Under the pieces are notes generated by a model. That model was not told the DNA's origin and did not search any database. It worked only from the letters and a program-made list of their open reading frames with translations. This document shows, in pieces, positions 15,491 through 24,062 of a DNA stretch of 55,423 bases (the first letter of the stretch is position 1; every line of letters begins with the position of its first letter). The translations under genes and the position numbers were made by a program. The DNA comes from Saprospira grandis DSM 2844 (GTDB lineage Bacteria > Bacteroidota > Bacteroidia > Chitinophagales > Saprospiraceae). The DNA is taken from assembly GCF_000275825.1 (NCBI RefSeq), contig NZ_JH719942.1, positions 3,498,298 through 3,553,720 on the forward strand, in the 5' to 3' direction.

Positions 15491-17476
15491 TTAATTTCCC
15501 CAAACTTTAACTATATCCCAACAATTCCCATCTATTTGTGATAAATATGACTTATATCTGTCTTGATGAATTGCTATACCTAATAAGTGAGTAGGTCTCG
15601 AAAATCCAACATAAACCATTTTTGCTGATTGTTTTACTCTTTTTCCTGCACTCTTAGTTATTGGAGTACCTAAGAATTGACCAGCAAGTCTTTGAGACTC
15701 ATATGACTTGCCACCATCTTTATAAAAGTAAGTTTCTAGGTACAATGTTGCTGTATGAGTTTGCCCCTTTACGGAATGGACAGATCCAATCTCAATTTTA
15801 ATTCCCTCAGAATTAAATATGTTCATTTCTAAATCGTTTTCATTCTCATTAGACGCTAAAGAAATCTCAGATTTACCTAAAATAAATTGCGTAGATAAAT
15901 TTATTTCTCTATCGAAGAAGGATAAAAAAGTAGGTATGTAGTCTTTAATATTTTTGATAACATCTAACTTTTTCTCCTTTATGCAGCCCATAGACCATTC
16001 ATAGAGTTTTGATTTTAGCTCTTCGTAATCATTATTTTCACGCAGCTTCAGGAAATTTAGTAGTCTTTTTTTAGAATAGTAGTTGTTTTTTTTATGTGAT
16101 ATTTTTTCTATGTGAAGAATTTCTAGTAGTAGGTTAATTATGTTGTTTTGTATAGGTCGTAAAGTCTTTACGTCTTTGTTAATGTAAAGGATGTAGTCTT
16201 CAAGAACTTTGAAATCTATTTGCTCTTTGGGCTTAGATTTTTTAAAATGAGGCCAATATGTAGATAAAGTTATTCTACTATCTTTAGCACTAGTATTTTG
16301 CCCCTTTCTCCAAGCAATTGCCGTAAACTTATGTCGTGGACTTTCAGGGATTAACCCGCCCTTCTGTAATTCTTTTATTTTATCAGCATATTTTGGAATA
16401 ACTAATTCTATAGTATCATCCGTATAAATAAAAATTATAGGTTTAATTTCAATCGGATTATTTCCTGTTATTGGATTTCCTGTTAGCGCAAATTTTTGTA
16501 CTAAATCCGCAATTTTTGAACTTAGTCTATGACTACCATTAAGATACATTACCTTTCTTTGGGTCCAGATATCCTTTGTAGGAGAAGAGTCGCTATTAAA
16601 AATAGCTTGATTTTTATCGCCTATTCTTTGAACTACGGATTGTGTGGATTCATCTGGCTTAAAAATGGTTTCAATTAAATTGTATTGGTGAATATCCATG
16701 TCTTGCATTTCATCTACAAGTACATATTTGAATCGTTTTTGAAGTAGAGTAGTTATTGTAGGGTTTTTTTTGATATAACGATTAGCTAAAAAATATGCAT
16801 CGTCGTAATGTAGTATTTTTTCAGTGCATAAAATGTGAATTTTTAATTTCCTTAGCCAGGTTAGTATGTTTTTTTTGTCTTTGATTTGGACTTGCGTACC
16901 GTTTAAAGATTCTTTCAAAATGATTTTATCTTTATCAATGCCAAACCGGTACTTGTAGAACATACGTTCTGATCGTTTTATAAAACGGTAGACTTTGTTA
17001 AAATTCTCATTTGAAAGACCAAATTTATAAGCCCATGGATTATTTATTATCTCAGATAACCTTTCATTGTAAAGATTAGCATCTATTCTTAAAGGTCTTT
17101 CTTTTAAGGAGTTCATGTAGAAGGGAACTGCCAAGAATCTGTTAACAAAACTTTGAATTGTTCCAACAAAATTTGGATATGAAAAGAGTTGAGGACAATG
17201 TTTTCCAATACGTTCTTTTATTTCGTCTACTGCTGCATTAGTATGGGAAATTACAAGCACGCCATGCCCGTCTTGAAATGGCATGTACCTTTCCAATATT
17301 AGGAGTTTTGCTAGCAGTGCAGTTGTTTTTCCACTTCCAGGTACAGCTTGTAGGTCAATAGTTTTTAAACAACGAATAAAGTCTCTTCTTTCTTGATCAA
17401 ACACTTTCCCTTCAGGTAAAAGTATTTTTTCAGCGTATTCGATATCTTGATCTGATATGTTAATATTTTGTGGCAT
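15491..17476 (-). CDS. gajB: UvrD-like helicase GajB of a Gabija-type defence system
   Basis: A 661-residue superfamily 1 DNA helicase. Walker A AVPGSGKTT lies at about residues 44-52, the Walker B region VLVDEMQDMD near 255, the motif V-like VHSVKGQTHTATLYLE near 566 and the motif VI-like KMVYVGFSRPTHLL near 621. In Gabija, GajB works with GajA to sense depleted nucleotides and degrade phage or host DNA. It starts 17 bases inside the GajA gene, the standard two-gene order. It is longer than characterised GajB proteins (about 500 residues, from memory), with an insert in the middle third. The gene is strikingly AT-rich with AAA/TTT/ATA codons, unlike neighbouring polA, which suggests horizontal acquisition. 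Confidence 0.85.
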   Translation of the reverse strand: MPQNINISDQDIEYAEKILLPEGKVFDQERRDFIRCLKTIDLQAVPGSGKTTALLAKLLILERYMPFQDGHGVLVISHTNAAVDEIKERIGKHCPQLFSYPNFVGTIQSFVNRFLAVPFYMNSLKERPLRIDANLYNERLSEIINNPWAYKFGLSNENFNKVYRFIKRSERMFYKYRFGIDKDKIILKESLNGTQVQIKDKKNILTWLRKLKIHILCTEKILHYDDAYFLANRYIKKNPTITTLLQKRFKYVLVDEMQDMDIHQYNLIETIFKPDESTQSVVQRIGDKNQAIFNSDSSPTKDIWTQRKVMYLNGSHRLSSKIADLVQKFALTGNPITGNNPIEIKPIIFIYTDDTIELVIPKYADKIKELQKGGLIPESPRHKFTAIAWRKGQNTSAKDSRITLSTYWPHFKKSKPKEQIDFKVLEDYILYINKDVKTLRPIQNNIINLLLEILHIEKISHKKNNYYSKKRLLNFLKLRENNDYEELKSKLYEWSMGCIKEKKLDVIKNIKDYIPTFLSFFDREINLSTQFILGKSEISLASNENENDLEMNIFNSEGIKIEIGSVHSVKGQTHTATLYLETYFYKDGGKSYESQRLAGQFLGTPITKSAGKRVKQSAKMVYVGFSRPTHLLGIAIHQDRYKSYLSQIDGNCWDIVKVWGN

Positions 17477-19241
17477 ATTTAATTGCTTGGATTAGGTAAG
17501 AAATACTGTCATCATTAACTTCGGTGGAAATTTTAAAGCTTTCATCTTGTACCGCATTATCTATTTGCAAGGCAAGTTCATAGGCGATATCTGTCTTCTT
17601 TAGCGTCTTATCAATCAATTTTTCAGCAAGAGTTTCCTCGAAATTAGTATCCCAATCTGTTCTTGAATGCTTGTTTTTACAGGCGGCTTTAAATTTCTCT
17701 CCTAATAGAGAAGAGCAGTATAAAGCATATTCCAATGTCCAATGAGCGCCAGTGTAATATTTTACGTTTTCTTCAGATTTTTCATTGTTTGATTTAATCT
17801 TTTTATTCGTTTCTTGGCTAAATACATTTGTTTTTTCTTTTATATAAGAGCCTTTCTCTTTTCTGTACGCTTTTATATCAGCATCTGTAATTATTGCTAC
17901 TGGAATATCCATGTGGGGCTTTTCCTTTCTTAGGTAAATATTAGCATAATGGCTAAAACCAATATTTCCAATATTTACAATTGATACTCCTTTTTCAGTT
18001 AGGTTGATCCCCATCGCTTTTGCTATACTAGGAAGTAGTATTTCTTCGGCCCACCCCTCTACTAGAATAATTCCTTTAGCGAAAAAAAGGTTGGCTTTTG
18101 TTGTATCCAAAAATTTTTCAAGATATCTATAACTTTTAGAATCTAGTTTTGTATACTCTTCCCCCATGGGAAAGGCATTTTTACCATTACAGATAATTAA
18201 CTCTTGAAGCTTTAATTTTGATGCTAGATTGGGACTATGAGTAGTCAAAATTAACTGAATATTTTCTTCAGCTTTTAAGGCTTCGATAATTTGCATTTGG
18301 GCTTGGGGGTGAAGATGCGCTTCAAGCTCCTCAATTAGTCCTAGTCTTAAACCCGTCCAATTTTTCTTTTGAAGATGAAGCAACTCTGAAGCCATGAATA
18401 ATCTATTTAGAGTTCCTAAGCCAGGGTTTATTTCATCTTTAATAGATAAATCAAGTTTTTCTAAGATGTTTTTGAGGCTTTTACCAAGAATACCAAAATT
18501 AGATTCTTTTTTTTCTGAGTAAAATGCACCAATAAACTTATCTATTTCTTTTTTTAGTTCTTGCCCTTTTAAGTTTTCACCTGTAAGTGCTTCACCATCC
18601 TTATCCTTGCCTTCAAAGTATTGAAGAACTTCATTATTAAAGTCTTTAAATAGTTCAACTAGTAAGTGATCTTGATCCTTTCCTTTGAACGCTTCATGTC
18701 CTTGAAGAATTTGAGTGAGCCTAGAGTTTTTACGAGGGATTAATTCTGATTTAGCATCTCGTAAGGGTTTTAGATAAGTTGTTTTTAAATATTCTCTAGC
18801 CTCTGCTGTCAGTTGATGTCCACCTTCATCAGTACCTGCTTTTATTTCAGAGGGATAGATGTATTGCTCATTTGTATTTCGTCTGGCATCATAAATTAGC
18901 CGTAGATATGATTCGGCATCATCTTTTTCACCAGTGACCCCGAGCCATTCTATGAAATTTTTAGCTTCATCATCAGATAGGTTGTTAAACTGTAATTCAA
19001 TTCGTAATCTATCTGAATCATCATAGAAGTCATCCCAGTTTAGTTTTAACCATTCGTAACTATGGGTTTTTAGCGCAAGTTTTATAGAATCGATAATTGC
19101 AGTCTTACCAGAGTCATTTTCTCCAATTAGAACATTTACTCCTTTTTTAAAATTTAAATCTAAGTCAGGCTTTTCTAGGTCTAAAGGAGAGTTGCTGCCA
19201 AATTTTCGAAAATTCCAGAGTTTAAGGTTTGATAGGTACAT
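17460..19241 (-). CDS. gajA: OLD-family ATPase/TOPRIM nuclease GajA of a Gabija-type defence system
   Basis: A 593-residue protein with an N-terminal ABC/SMC-like ATPase and a C-terminal TOPRIM nuclease. Walker A GENDSGKT is at residues 40-47. A Walker B-type stretch IEELEAHLHPQAQ lies near 306 and a switch-His motif ILTTHSPNLAS near 335. TOPRIM acidic motifs are ILVEGWAEEILLP near 393 and AIITDAD near 453. The class 2 OLD pairing with a UvrD-like helicase defines Gabija; known GajA proteins are of similar size. GajA is expected to form a tetramer that cuts DNA when nucleotides fall during phage infection. It leads the operon (gajA then gajB) and shares the low GC of gajB. Alternatives such as a solitary OLD nuclease are made unlikely by the overlapping helicase gene. 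Confidence 0.87.
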   Translation of the reverse strand: MYLSNLKLWNFRKFGSNSPLDLEKPDLDLNFKKGVNVLIGENDSGKTAIIDSIKLALKTHSYEWLKLNWDDFYDDSDRLRIELQFNNLSDDEAKNFIEWLGVTGEKDDAESYLRLIYDARRNTNEQYIYPSEIKAGTDEGGHQLTAEAREYLKTTYLKPLRDAKSELIPRKNSRLTQILQGHEAFKGKDQDHLLVELFKDFNNEVLQYFEGKDKDGEALTGENLKGQELKKEIDKFIGAFYSEKKESNFGILGKSLKNILEKLDLSIKDEINPGLGTLNRLFMASELLHLQKKNWTGLRLGLIEELEAHLHPQAQMQIIEALKAEENIQLILTTHSPNLASKLKLQELIICNGKNAFPMGEEYTKLDSKSYRYLEKFLDTTKANLFFAKGIILVEGWAEEILLPSIAKAMGINLTEKGVSIVNIGNIGFSHYANIYLRKEKPHMDIPVAIITDADIKAYRKEKGSYIKEKTNVFSQETNKKIKSNNEKSEENVKYYTGAHWTLEYALYCSSLLGEKFKAACKNKHSRTDWDTNFEETLAEKLIDKTLKKTDIAYELALQIDNAVQDESFKISTEVNDDSISYLIQAIKYATKY

Positions 19242-19475
19242 AATTTATTCTTTAAGATAATGCGGATGAAATAGCATTTAATTTAGAGGTGGAATTCACA
19301 TTTTTTAATCTACTACTATTAACTCTAATGAAAGGTAAAACCAAGCTATTTTATTTCAAAAATTTGTTAAAAAGACAAAGACTATTTTAATGATTTTGCG
19401 CGCGGCTTTCAATTAGGCTCCACTCAAAAAACGACCGCATTTTTCTGCCGAAATAAAAAAAGCGCAGTTTAGCCG

Positions 19476-19680
19476 GAGCGGATAAAAAAACAGCGGCCAA
19501 AACTGCCGAAGAAAAAAGCCAAAAGAAAAAAAATAGATGAGCGGCTTAGGGATGGCAGCGGGTGGCCGCAGGCCAGAGCCAGTTTTTTGAGCGCAGCGAA
19601 AAAAACGCAGGGCCGAGCGAAGAGCGAGCCCGCGAACAGCCCGGCCCGGCCAAAGGGCGGGCAAGCCCCAGAAAAAAAAG
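19476..19680 (+). repeat. GC-rich mosaic element, copy 6 (forward); left 205-bp direct repeat around the SDR gene
   Basis: Starts GAGCGGATAAAAAAACAG, carries GGTGGCCGCAGGCCAGAGCC, the core AGGGCCGAGCGAAGAGCGAG and GGCCCGGCCAAAGGGCGGGC, and ends CCCCAGAAAAAAAAG. It matches 20959-21163 with about five differences. The flanking 19242-19475 is AT-rich and shows no gene. Confidence 0.92.
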
Positions 19681-19715
19681 AACAGAAAAACAGCAGAGAT
19701 TTTTAGTAACAGGAT

Positions 19716-19748
19716 AAAAAAAGGGCCAAAGGTTTTACCCTTCGGCCC
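19716..19748 (-). terminator. Intrinsic terminator of the SDR gene
   Basis: On the minus strand GGGCCGAAGGG pairs with a CC(T)TTGGCCC arm (one mismatch) around a short loop and is followed by seven T's. It lies 26 bases after the stop codon. Confidence 0.65.
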
Positions 19749-19773
19749 ATACTATCAAACTATAGGGGCAAAA

Positions 19774-20754
19774 TTAAATTTCGAAAGTGCCGACAGCCTT
19801 TTCGCAGCCTTCCCAATTGATTTGAAGGTTAGATTCATGGAGTAAATCTTCTTCAGGTACTAATGATTCGGGGAAGCCATTCCATCCTTCTCCAGAAGGG
19901 CCATAAAAATCGCCTGATTTGGCTTCTTTATCCATAGTGGCTCTAATAATTCCTGTGGCGCCATCTTCAGGGCTTTGTGCCATCTGCATAAAATCTGCAT
20001 TGACATCCATGCCACCATCTGCATCGCTAGTAATTTGTAGATTAGTGGCTGCTAATCCGGGATGGGCGAGTAGTGATAATACATTAGTAATATTTTTTTC
20101 CTCCAATCGCTTTTTCAGGCCATAAGTAAATGCAAAGTTGGCGAGTTTTGTTTGATGGTAGCGTTGCCATCTTGGCCCCTGAAAACTTAGGTTTTCTTCT
20201 TCGGTACCATTTCCGCCTAAATTTCCACCATTGGGCAAGAAATACTTCAATTCAAGCGGATTGCCTAATCGCGCCATTGAGGTATGATTCACAATTCTTG
20301 CTTGCGGGCTGTTTTTTAGGATGGAAAATAATTCTTTTGTTAGTAGGAAATGTGAAAGTACATTGGTTTGCATTTGTACATCATAACCATCTGCAGTAGC
20401 TGTATCCTTTAAGGCCATTACGCCTGCGTTATTGACAAGGACATCAAGTTGGTTATATTTTTCTTTAATCGTAGCGGCTGCCTTAATTACACTATCAAAG
20501 CTTTGAAGGTCGCATTCAATAGCTTCAAATTTTCCTTGGGGAACTAATTTTTGAAGTTGAGCAAGGGCATTTACTGAACGTTCGCTTGGACGGTTTAGGA
20601 GCAAAACAGTTCCGCCTTTTTTAGCAACTTCTGTTGCTAGTACAAATCCAGTCCCACTAGTGGTGCCTGTTATCGCTACAACTTTGGTTGTCATGTCTTG
20701 GCTGTGGTTAGTAAGTACATTTTCGAGGTGAACGGTTTTCTTTAGACTTGCCAT
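19774..20754 (-). CDS. Short-chain dehydrogenase/reductase
   Basis: A 326-residue NAD(P)-dependent oxidoreductase of the classical/retinol-dehydrogenase-like SDR group. The cofactor motif TGTTSGTG follows VVAITG. The structural motif NNAGVMAL is present. The catalytic pair is YHQTK in PRWQRYHQTKLANFAF, with the Ser in NHTSMARLG. The annotated ATG gives a 20-residue lead-in; Met21 (ATG at 20694) would put the cofactor motif at the usual distance from the N-terminus, so either start is possible. The substrate is unknown. The gene is enclosed by two almost identical 205-bp repeats, so it forms a cassette that could be lost or gained by recombination. Confidence 0.85.
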   Translation of the reverse strand: MASLKKTVHLENVLTNHSQDMTTKVVAITGTTSGTGFVLATEVAKKGGTVLLLNRPSERSVNALAQLQKLVPQGKFEAIECDLQSFDSVIKAAATIKEKYNQLDVLVNNAGVMALKDTATADGYDVQMQTNVLSHFLLTKELFSILKNSPQARIVNHTSMARLGNPLELKYFLPNGGNLGGNGTEEENLSFQGPRWQRYHQTKLANFAFTYGLKKRLEEKNITNVLSLLAHPGLAATNLQITSDADGGMDVNADFMQMAQSPEDGATGIIRATMDKEAKSGDFYGPSGEGWNGFPESLVPEEDLLHESNLQINWEGCEKAVGTFEI

Positions 20755-20958
20755 AATATTTTAATTTATGAGGTATAAAATTCTATAAAGCAAAATTAGG
20801 AGTTGTAGGATAATTATATAAACACAAATTACAGATTCACTAACAGCTATTACGGAATTTGCATTTTCTGTCTTAGTATTTATTTCTTCAATGAGTGGGA
20901 GCTAAAAAAAATAGCGTATAGGTCCAAACAAGAATCCAAAAAAAGCTCCGTTTAGATT

Positions 20959-21163
20959 GAGCGGATAAAAAAACAGGGGCCAAAACTGCCGAAGAAAAAA
21001 GCCAAAAGAAAAAAAATAGATGAGCGGCTTAGGGATGGCAGCGGGTGGCCGCAGGCCAGAGCCAGTTTTTTTGAGCGCAGCGAAAAAAACGCAGGGCCGA
21101 GCGAGCAGCGAGCCCGCGAACAGCCCGGCCCGGCCAAAGGGCGGGCAAGCCCCAGAAAAAAAG
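20959..21163 (+). repeat. GC-rich mosaic element, copy 7 (forward); right 205-bp direct repeat around the SDR gene
   Basis: Same length and sequence as 19476-19680 except one C/G change, one-base length differences in a T-run and an A-run, and a two-base change in the core (GAGCGAGCAGCGAG). The 20755-20958 stretch before it is AT-rich and carries no gene; it probably holds the SDR promoter (a TAATTTTG box lies at 20798-20791 on the minus strand). Confidence 0.92.
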
Positions 21164-21263
21164 AAAAGAAGAGATCACTTTTGGTCCTCCAAACTTTCTA
21201 AAAAGGCAACTGGGTTTTTTAAAAAGTGGGAGAGGGTTTAAAATTTTGTGTTTCCCTTTTGCT

Positions 21264-21430
21264 GCCTAGGGACAAGCCCCTAGGCTAGCTTTTTCAGACA
21301 GCCCTCTAAAGAGGGCCTTTGGATTAGGCCCTTCTTTGCAATAATGACTTAGCAAAGCCGTCTATCTCAGCAGTTGAGGCCCTCAAAGAGGGCCGACTCC
21401 ATTTATTAGCCTGGGGGCTTGTCCCTAGGC
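21264..21430 (+). mobile_element. MITE-like element with terminal inverted repeats, copy 1
   Basis: About 167 bp bounded by inverted 22-bp ends. The left end contains CCTAGGGACAAGCCCCTAGG (itself a dyad) and the right end its near-complement, with internal GCCCTCTAAAGAGGGC and GGCCCTCAAAGAGGGCC hairpins. A second copy lies in the opposite orientation at 44390-44554; similarity extends beyond the ends (AAAATTTTGTGT before the left end here). No coding capacity, so any movement would depend on a transposase elsewhere. Confidence 0.7.
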
Positions 21431-21460
21431 GATGATAGGCTGAATACTATATTGTGCAAC

Positions 21461-21494
21461 AAAAAAAAGCCGAAGATCATCTCTTCGGCTTTTC
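21461..21494 (-). terminator. Intrinsic terminator of radA
   Basis: A perfect 10-bp stem AAGCCGAAGA / TCTTCGGCTT with loop TCATC, followed on the minus strand by T8. It sits 5 bases beyond the radA stop codon. Confidence 0.88.
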
Positions 21495-21498
21495 TATT

Positions 21499-22893
21499 CT
21501 ACTGAAACAGGTCCTCAAAAAGTTGCTCTACTTTAGAGAGCGGAACAATTTCTATATCGTAATTGGCGGGATCAATTCCTTTGGTATTGAACTTAGAAAC
21601 GTAAATTTTTTCAAAGCCGAGGCGATTGGCTTCTTGTATGCGTTGGTCGATTCGTTGGACCGAGCGAATTTCTCCCGACAAACCAATTTCTCCTGCAAAA
21701 CAAACATTAGACGGCATGGCCACATCTTCCAAAGAGGAGAGGAGGGCGGCCACCACGGCCATATCAATAGCGGGATCGCTCACTTTTAGTCCCCCGGCCA
21801 CATTGAGAAAGACATCATTATTGCCAAACTGAAAGCCGCAGCGTTTTTCCAAAACGGCCAAAAGCATACTCAATCGGCGGAGATCGAAACCCGTGGCCGA
21901 GCGTTGGGGAGAGCTAAAAACAGAAGTAGAGACCAAGGCCTGAATTTCGATCAGCATGGGGCGAATCCCTTCTACCGTGGCGGTAATTGCCGAGCCGCTG
22001 AGGTCTTCTTCTTTTTGGGTGAGTAAAAGTTCTGAAGGGTTAGAGACTTCGCGCAAACCGCGGCCCTGCATTTCATAAATACCGAGTTCGGCGGTAGAGC
22101 CAAAGCGGTTTTTGATGGTCCGCAAAATGCGGTGGGTATAATTTCGGTCGCCTTCAAATTGCAACACCACATCCACAATATGCTCCAGCAATTTTGGTCC
22201 CGCAATTGCTCCATCTTTATTGATATGGCCAATTACAAAGACGGGAATATTGGTCTCTTTGGCAAAGCGTTGCAATTCAGAAGCGCATTCTCGCACCTGA
22301 GAAACGGAGCCCGGAGGCGATTCAACATATTGCGAGCTCAGGGTTTGGATCGAATCGACCACCAAAACATCGGGGCCTAAAGTGGCCGCCTGCATCAAGA
22401 GGTTGGTCAAATTGGTTTCGGCCATCAAAAAGCAGTCATTATCGCGCAGTCCAAGGCGTTCGGCCCGCATTTTAATCTGTTGTTCGCTTTCCTCGCCCGA
22501 AACATAAAGCACTTTGCCCGAAAAACTCAGGGCCAATTGCAGCATCAGGGTAGATTTTCCAACGCCGGGTTCTCCACCAATCAGCACAATCGATCCACTC
22601 ACGATACCGCCGCCCAAAACCCGGTTCAATTCTTCATCATCGGTGGGCCTTCTCACCGTTCCATCGCCCTGCACCTTAGTAATATGTGTGGGGCGGGCAT
22701 GCTCTTGTTTTCGCCCTCTTTTTTGGGTCCAAGCGCCCTGCGTCGCCTTTTTGGCCTCCTGCTTGGCACTGCCCTTTACTGTGACTTCTTCTTGCAAGCT
22801 ATTCCACTCGCCACAAGCACTACAGCGGCCCTCCCATTTTAGCGAAACATTGCCGCATTCGGTACATACAAAAGTTTTTTGAGTTTTGGCCAT
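21499..22893 (-). CDS. radA: DNA repair protein RadA
   Basis: A 464-residue RecA-related protein that promotes branch migration in recombinational repair. The N-terminal zinc finger is CTECG...CSACGEW. The Walker A motif GGEPGVGKSTLM is followed by the RadA-specific KNRFG motif (KNRFGSTAELGIYEM). The C-terminal Lon-protease-like domain is non-proteolytic, with DPAIDMAVVAALLSS and GEIGLSGEIRSV. The sequence is complete and of normal length, starting MAKTQKTFVCTECG. It is monocistronic with a strong terminator. With polA about 6 kb away it flanks the Gabija and SDR insertions. Confidence 0.96.
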   Translation of the reverse strand: MAKTQKTFVCTECGNVSLKWEGRCSACGEWNSLQEEVTVKGSAKQEAKKATQGAWTQKRGRKQEHARPTHITKVQGDGTVRRPTDDEELNRVLGGGIVSGSIVLIGGEPGVGKSTLMLQLALSFSGKVLYVSGEESEQQIKMRAERLGLRDNDCFLMAETNLTNLLMQAATLGPDVLVVDSIQTLSSQYVESPPGSVSQVRECASELQRFAKETNIPVFVIGHINKDGAIAGPKLLEHIVDVVLQFEGDRNYTHRILRTIKNRFGSTAELGIYEMQGRGLREVSNPSELLLTQKEEDLSGSAITATVEGIRPMLIEIQALVSTSVFSSPQRSATGFDLRRLSMLLAVLEKRCGFQFGNNDVFLNVAGGLKVSDPAIDMAVVAALLSSLEDVAMPSNVCFAGEIGLSGEIRSVQRIDQRIQEANRLGFEKIYVSKFNTKGIDPANYDIEIVPLSKVEQLFEDLFQ

Positions 22894-22960
22894 TTCTTTA
22901 AGTTTAAAACAAATTAGTGTTATTTATTGGGTTTTGCAACTATTTGTTGGTGTTTTTTAT

Positions 22961-23154
22961 TTTGGGGCCCGCGGCCGCCCTTTATATTGGGGCGGCCGCC
23001 GCTAGGCTTCGCCGCTCGCAGGTCTGCTCGGCCCTGCGTTTTTTTTCGCTTTGCTCAAAAAAACTGGGTCTGGCCTGCGGCCACGGCTGCGCAGCGCTGG
23101 GCCAACTGGCCCTTTGGGCCAAGCAGCTCGCTTCGCTCGCTGCTCTTTTTGGGC
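22961..23154 (-). repeat. GC-rich mosaic intergenic element, copy 8 (reverse)
   Basis: Plus strand starts TTTGGGGCCCGCGGCCGCCC, with the reverse core CGCAGGTCTGCTCGGCCCTG near 23018 and TCTGGCCTGCGGCCACGG. It runs directly into the TAG stop of the response regulator gene at 23155-23157, so no spacer separates gene and element. Confidence 0.85.
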
Positions 23155-23862
23155 CTAATGCTCTTCTTGGGCCTGGAATTTATAGCCCACGCCACGGACC
23201 GAGAGAAAAAACTGGGGATTTTTGGGATCTTCTTCAAAATACTTGCGAAAAGAGAGGATAAAATTATCGATCGTGCGGGTAGAGGGGTAGACATCATAGC
23301 CCCAAACGGCCTGTAAAATCTGTTGTCGAGAAACGGCTTCTCCTGCTCGTTCTATGAGTAGCTTGAGGAGCATGCCTTCTTTTTTGGTCAGTTTAAAATC
23401 TTGGCCATCTTGGCCTTTGGCGCTTTGCTCTTGAAAATTGACATAATTTGGACCAAAATGATATTCTTCTAGGGTATTGGCGCGGTGGTTTTGGCTTCTT
23501 TTGAGCAAAATCTGAATGCGGAGCAGCAACTCCTCTAGCATAAAGGGTTTGGTAATATAATCATCGGCTCCTTTGCGTAGGCCTTGTATTTTATCGGCGC
23601 TACTATCTTTGGCGGTAAGGAAAATAATGGGGGTTTCGCTATCGTGCAGGCGAATTTGTTCGCAAACATCTAGGCCGTCCATTTCGGGTAGCATAATATC
23701 GAGCAGAATGAGGTCAAAGTGTTGGCCCAAAAAATGGGGCAGCACGCTTTTGCCATCGGCAAGGGCTAGAACCTCATAGCCCTCTAGCTCTAGATTGAGG
23801 GTCAGGGTTTCGCGAATATTTTCTTCATCTTCTACCAAAAGGATTCGAGCAATATGGTCCAT
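23155..23862 (-). CDS. Two-component response regulator, OmpR/PhoB family
   Basis: A 235-residue DNA-binding response regulator. The receiver domain (about 1-120) has the acidic pair in ILLVEDEEN, the phospho-acceptor Asp55 in LILLDIMLPEMDG, the Thr in FLTAKD and Lys105 in DYITKPF. The C-terminal winged helix includes FKLTKKEGMLLKLL, the recognition region RQQILQAVWGYD and the wing VRGVGYKF. It lies downstream of its likely partner kinase on the same strand, with a mosaic element in the 200-base gap. Target genes are unknown. Confidence 0.93.
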   Translation of the reverse strand: MDHIARILLVEDEENIRETLTLNLELEGYEVLALADGKSVLPHFLGQHFDLILLDIMLPEMDGLDVCEQIRLHDSETPIIFLTAKDSSADKIQGLRKGADDYITKPFMLEELLLRIQILLKRSQNHRANTLEEYHFGPNYVNFQEQSAKGQDGQDFKLTKKEGMLLKLLIERAGEAVSRQQILQAVWGYDVYPSTRTIDNFILSFRKYFEEDPKNPQFFLSVRGVGYKFQAQEEH

Positions 23863-23908
23863 ATATATAGTATAAGTTTAGTACGTTGTTTTGGGCGGGC
23901 TAATTTAT

Positions 23909-24055
23909 GGCTGAGGGATGGAAAGCAGGGCCGCCTAAGGCGGCAGACCAAAGGCTTTTGAAGCGAAGCGAAAAAGCCTGTAGGGCCGAGCAGACCTGCG
24001 AGCTGCGACAGAGCCCGACCCAAGGCCGCAGGCCGCAGGGGCAGCCCCAAAAAAA
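23909..24055 (+). repeat. GC-rich mosaic intergenic element, copy 9 (forward), inside a two-component operon
   Basis: Core AGGGCCGAGCAGACCTGCGA near 23982; ends GGGGCAGCCCCAAAAAAAC 8 bases before the histidine kinase stop codon. It fills the gap between the kinase and its downstream regulator, so it is probably transcribed. Confidence 0.85.
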
Positions 24056-24062
24056 CAAAAAA

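Noticed and set aside
15491-21163. Gabija-SDR region considered as a prophage or integrative element
   Set aside because: No integrase, phage structural gene, tRNA target or clear attachment-site pair; only the 205-bp repeats around the SDR are suggestive.
22514-22882. Forward ORFs of about 120 codons antisense to radA
   Set aside because: Shadow frames of the conserved RadA N-terminal half.
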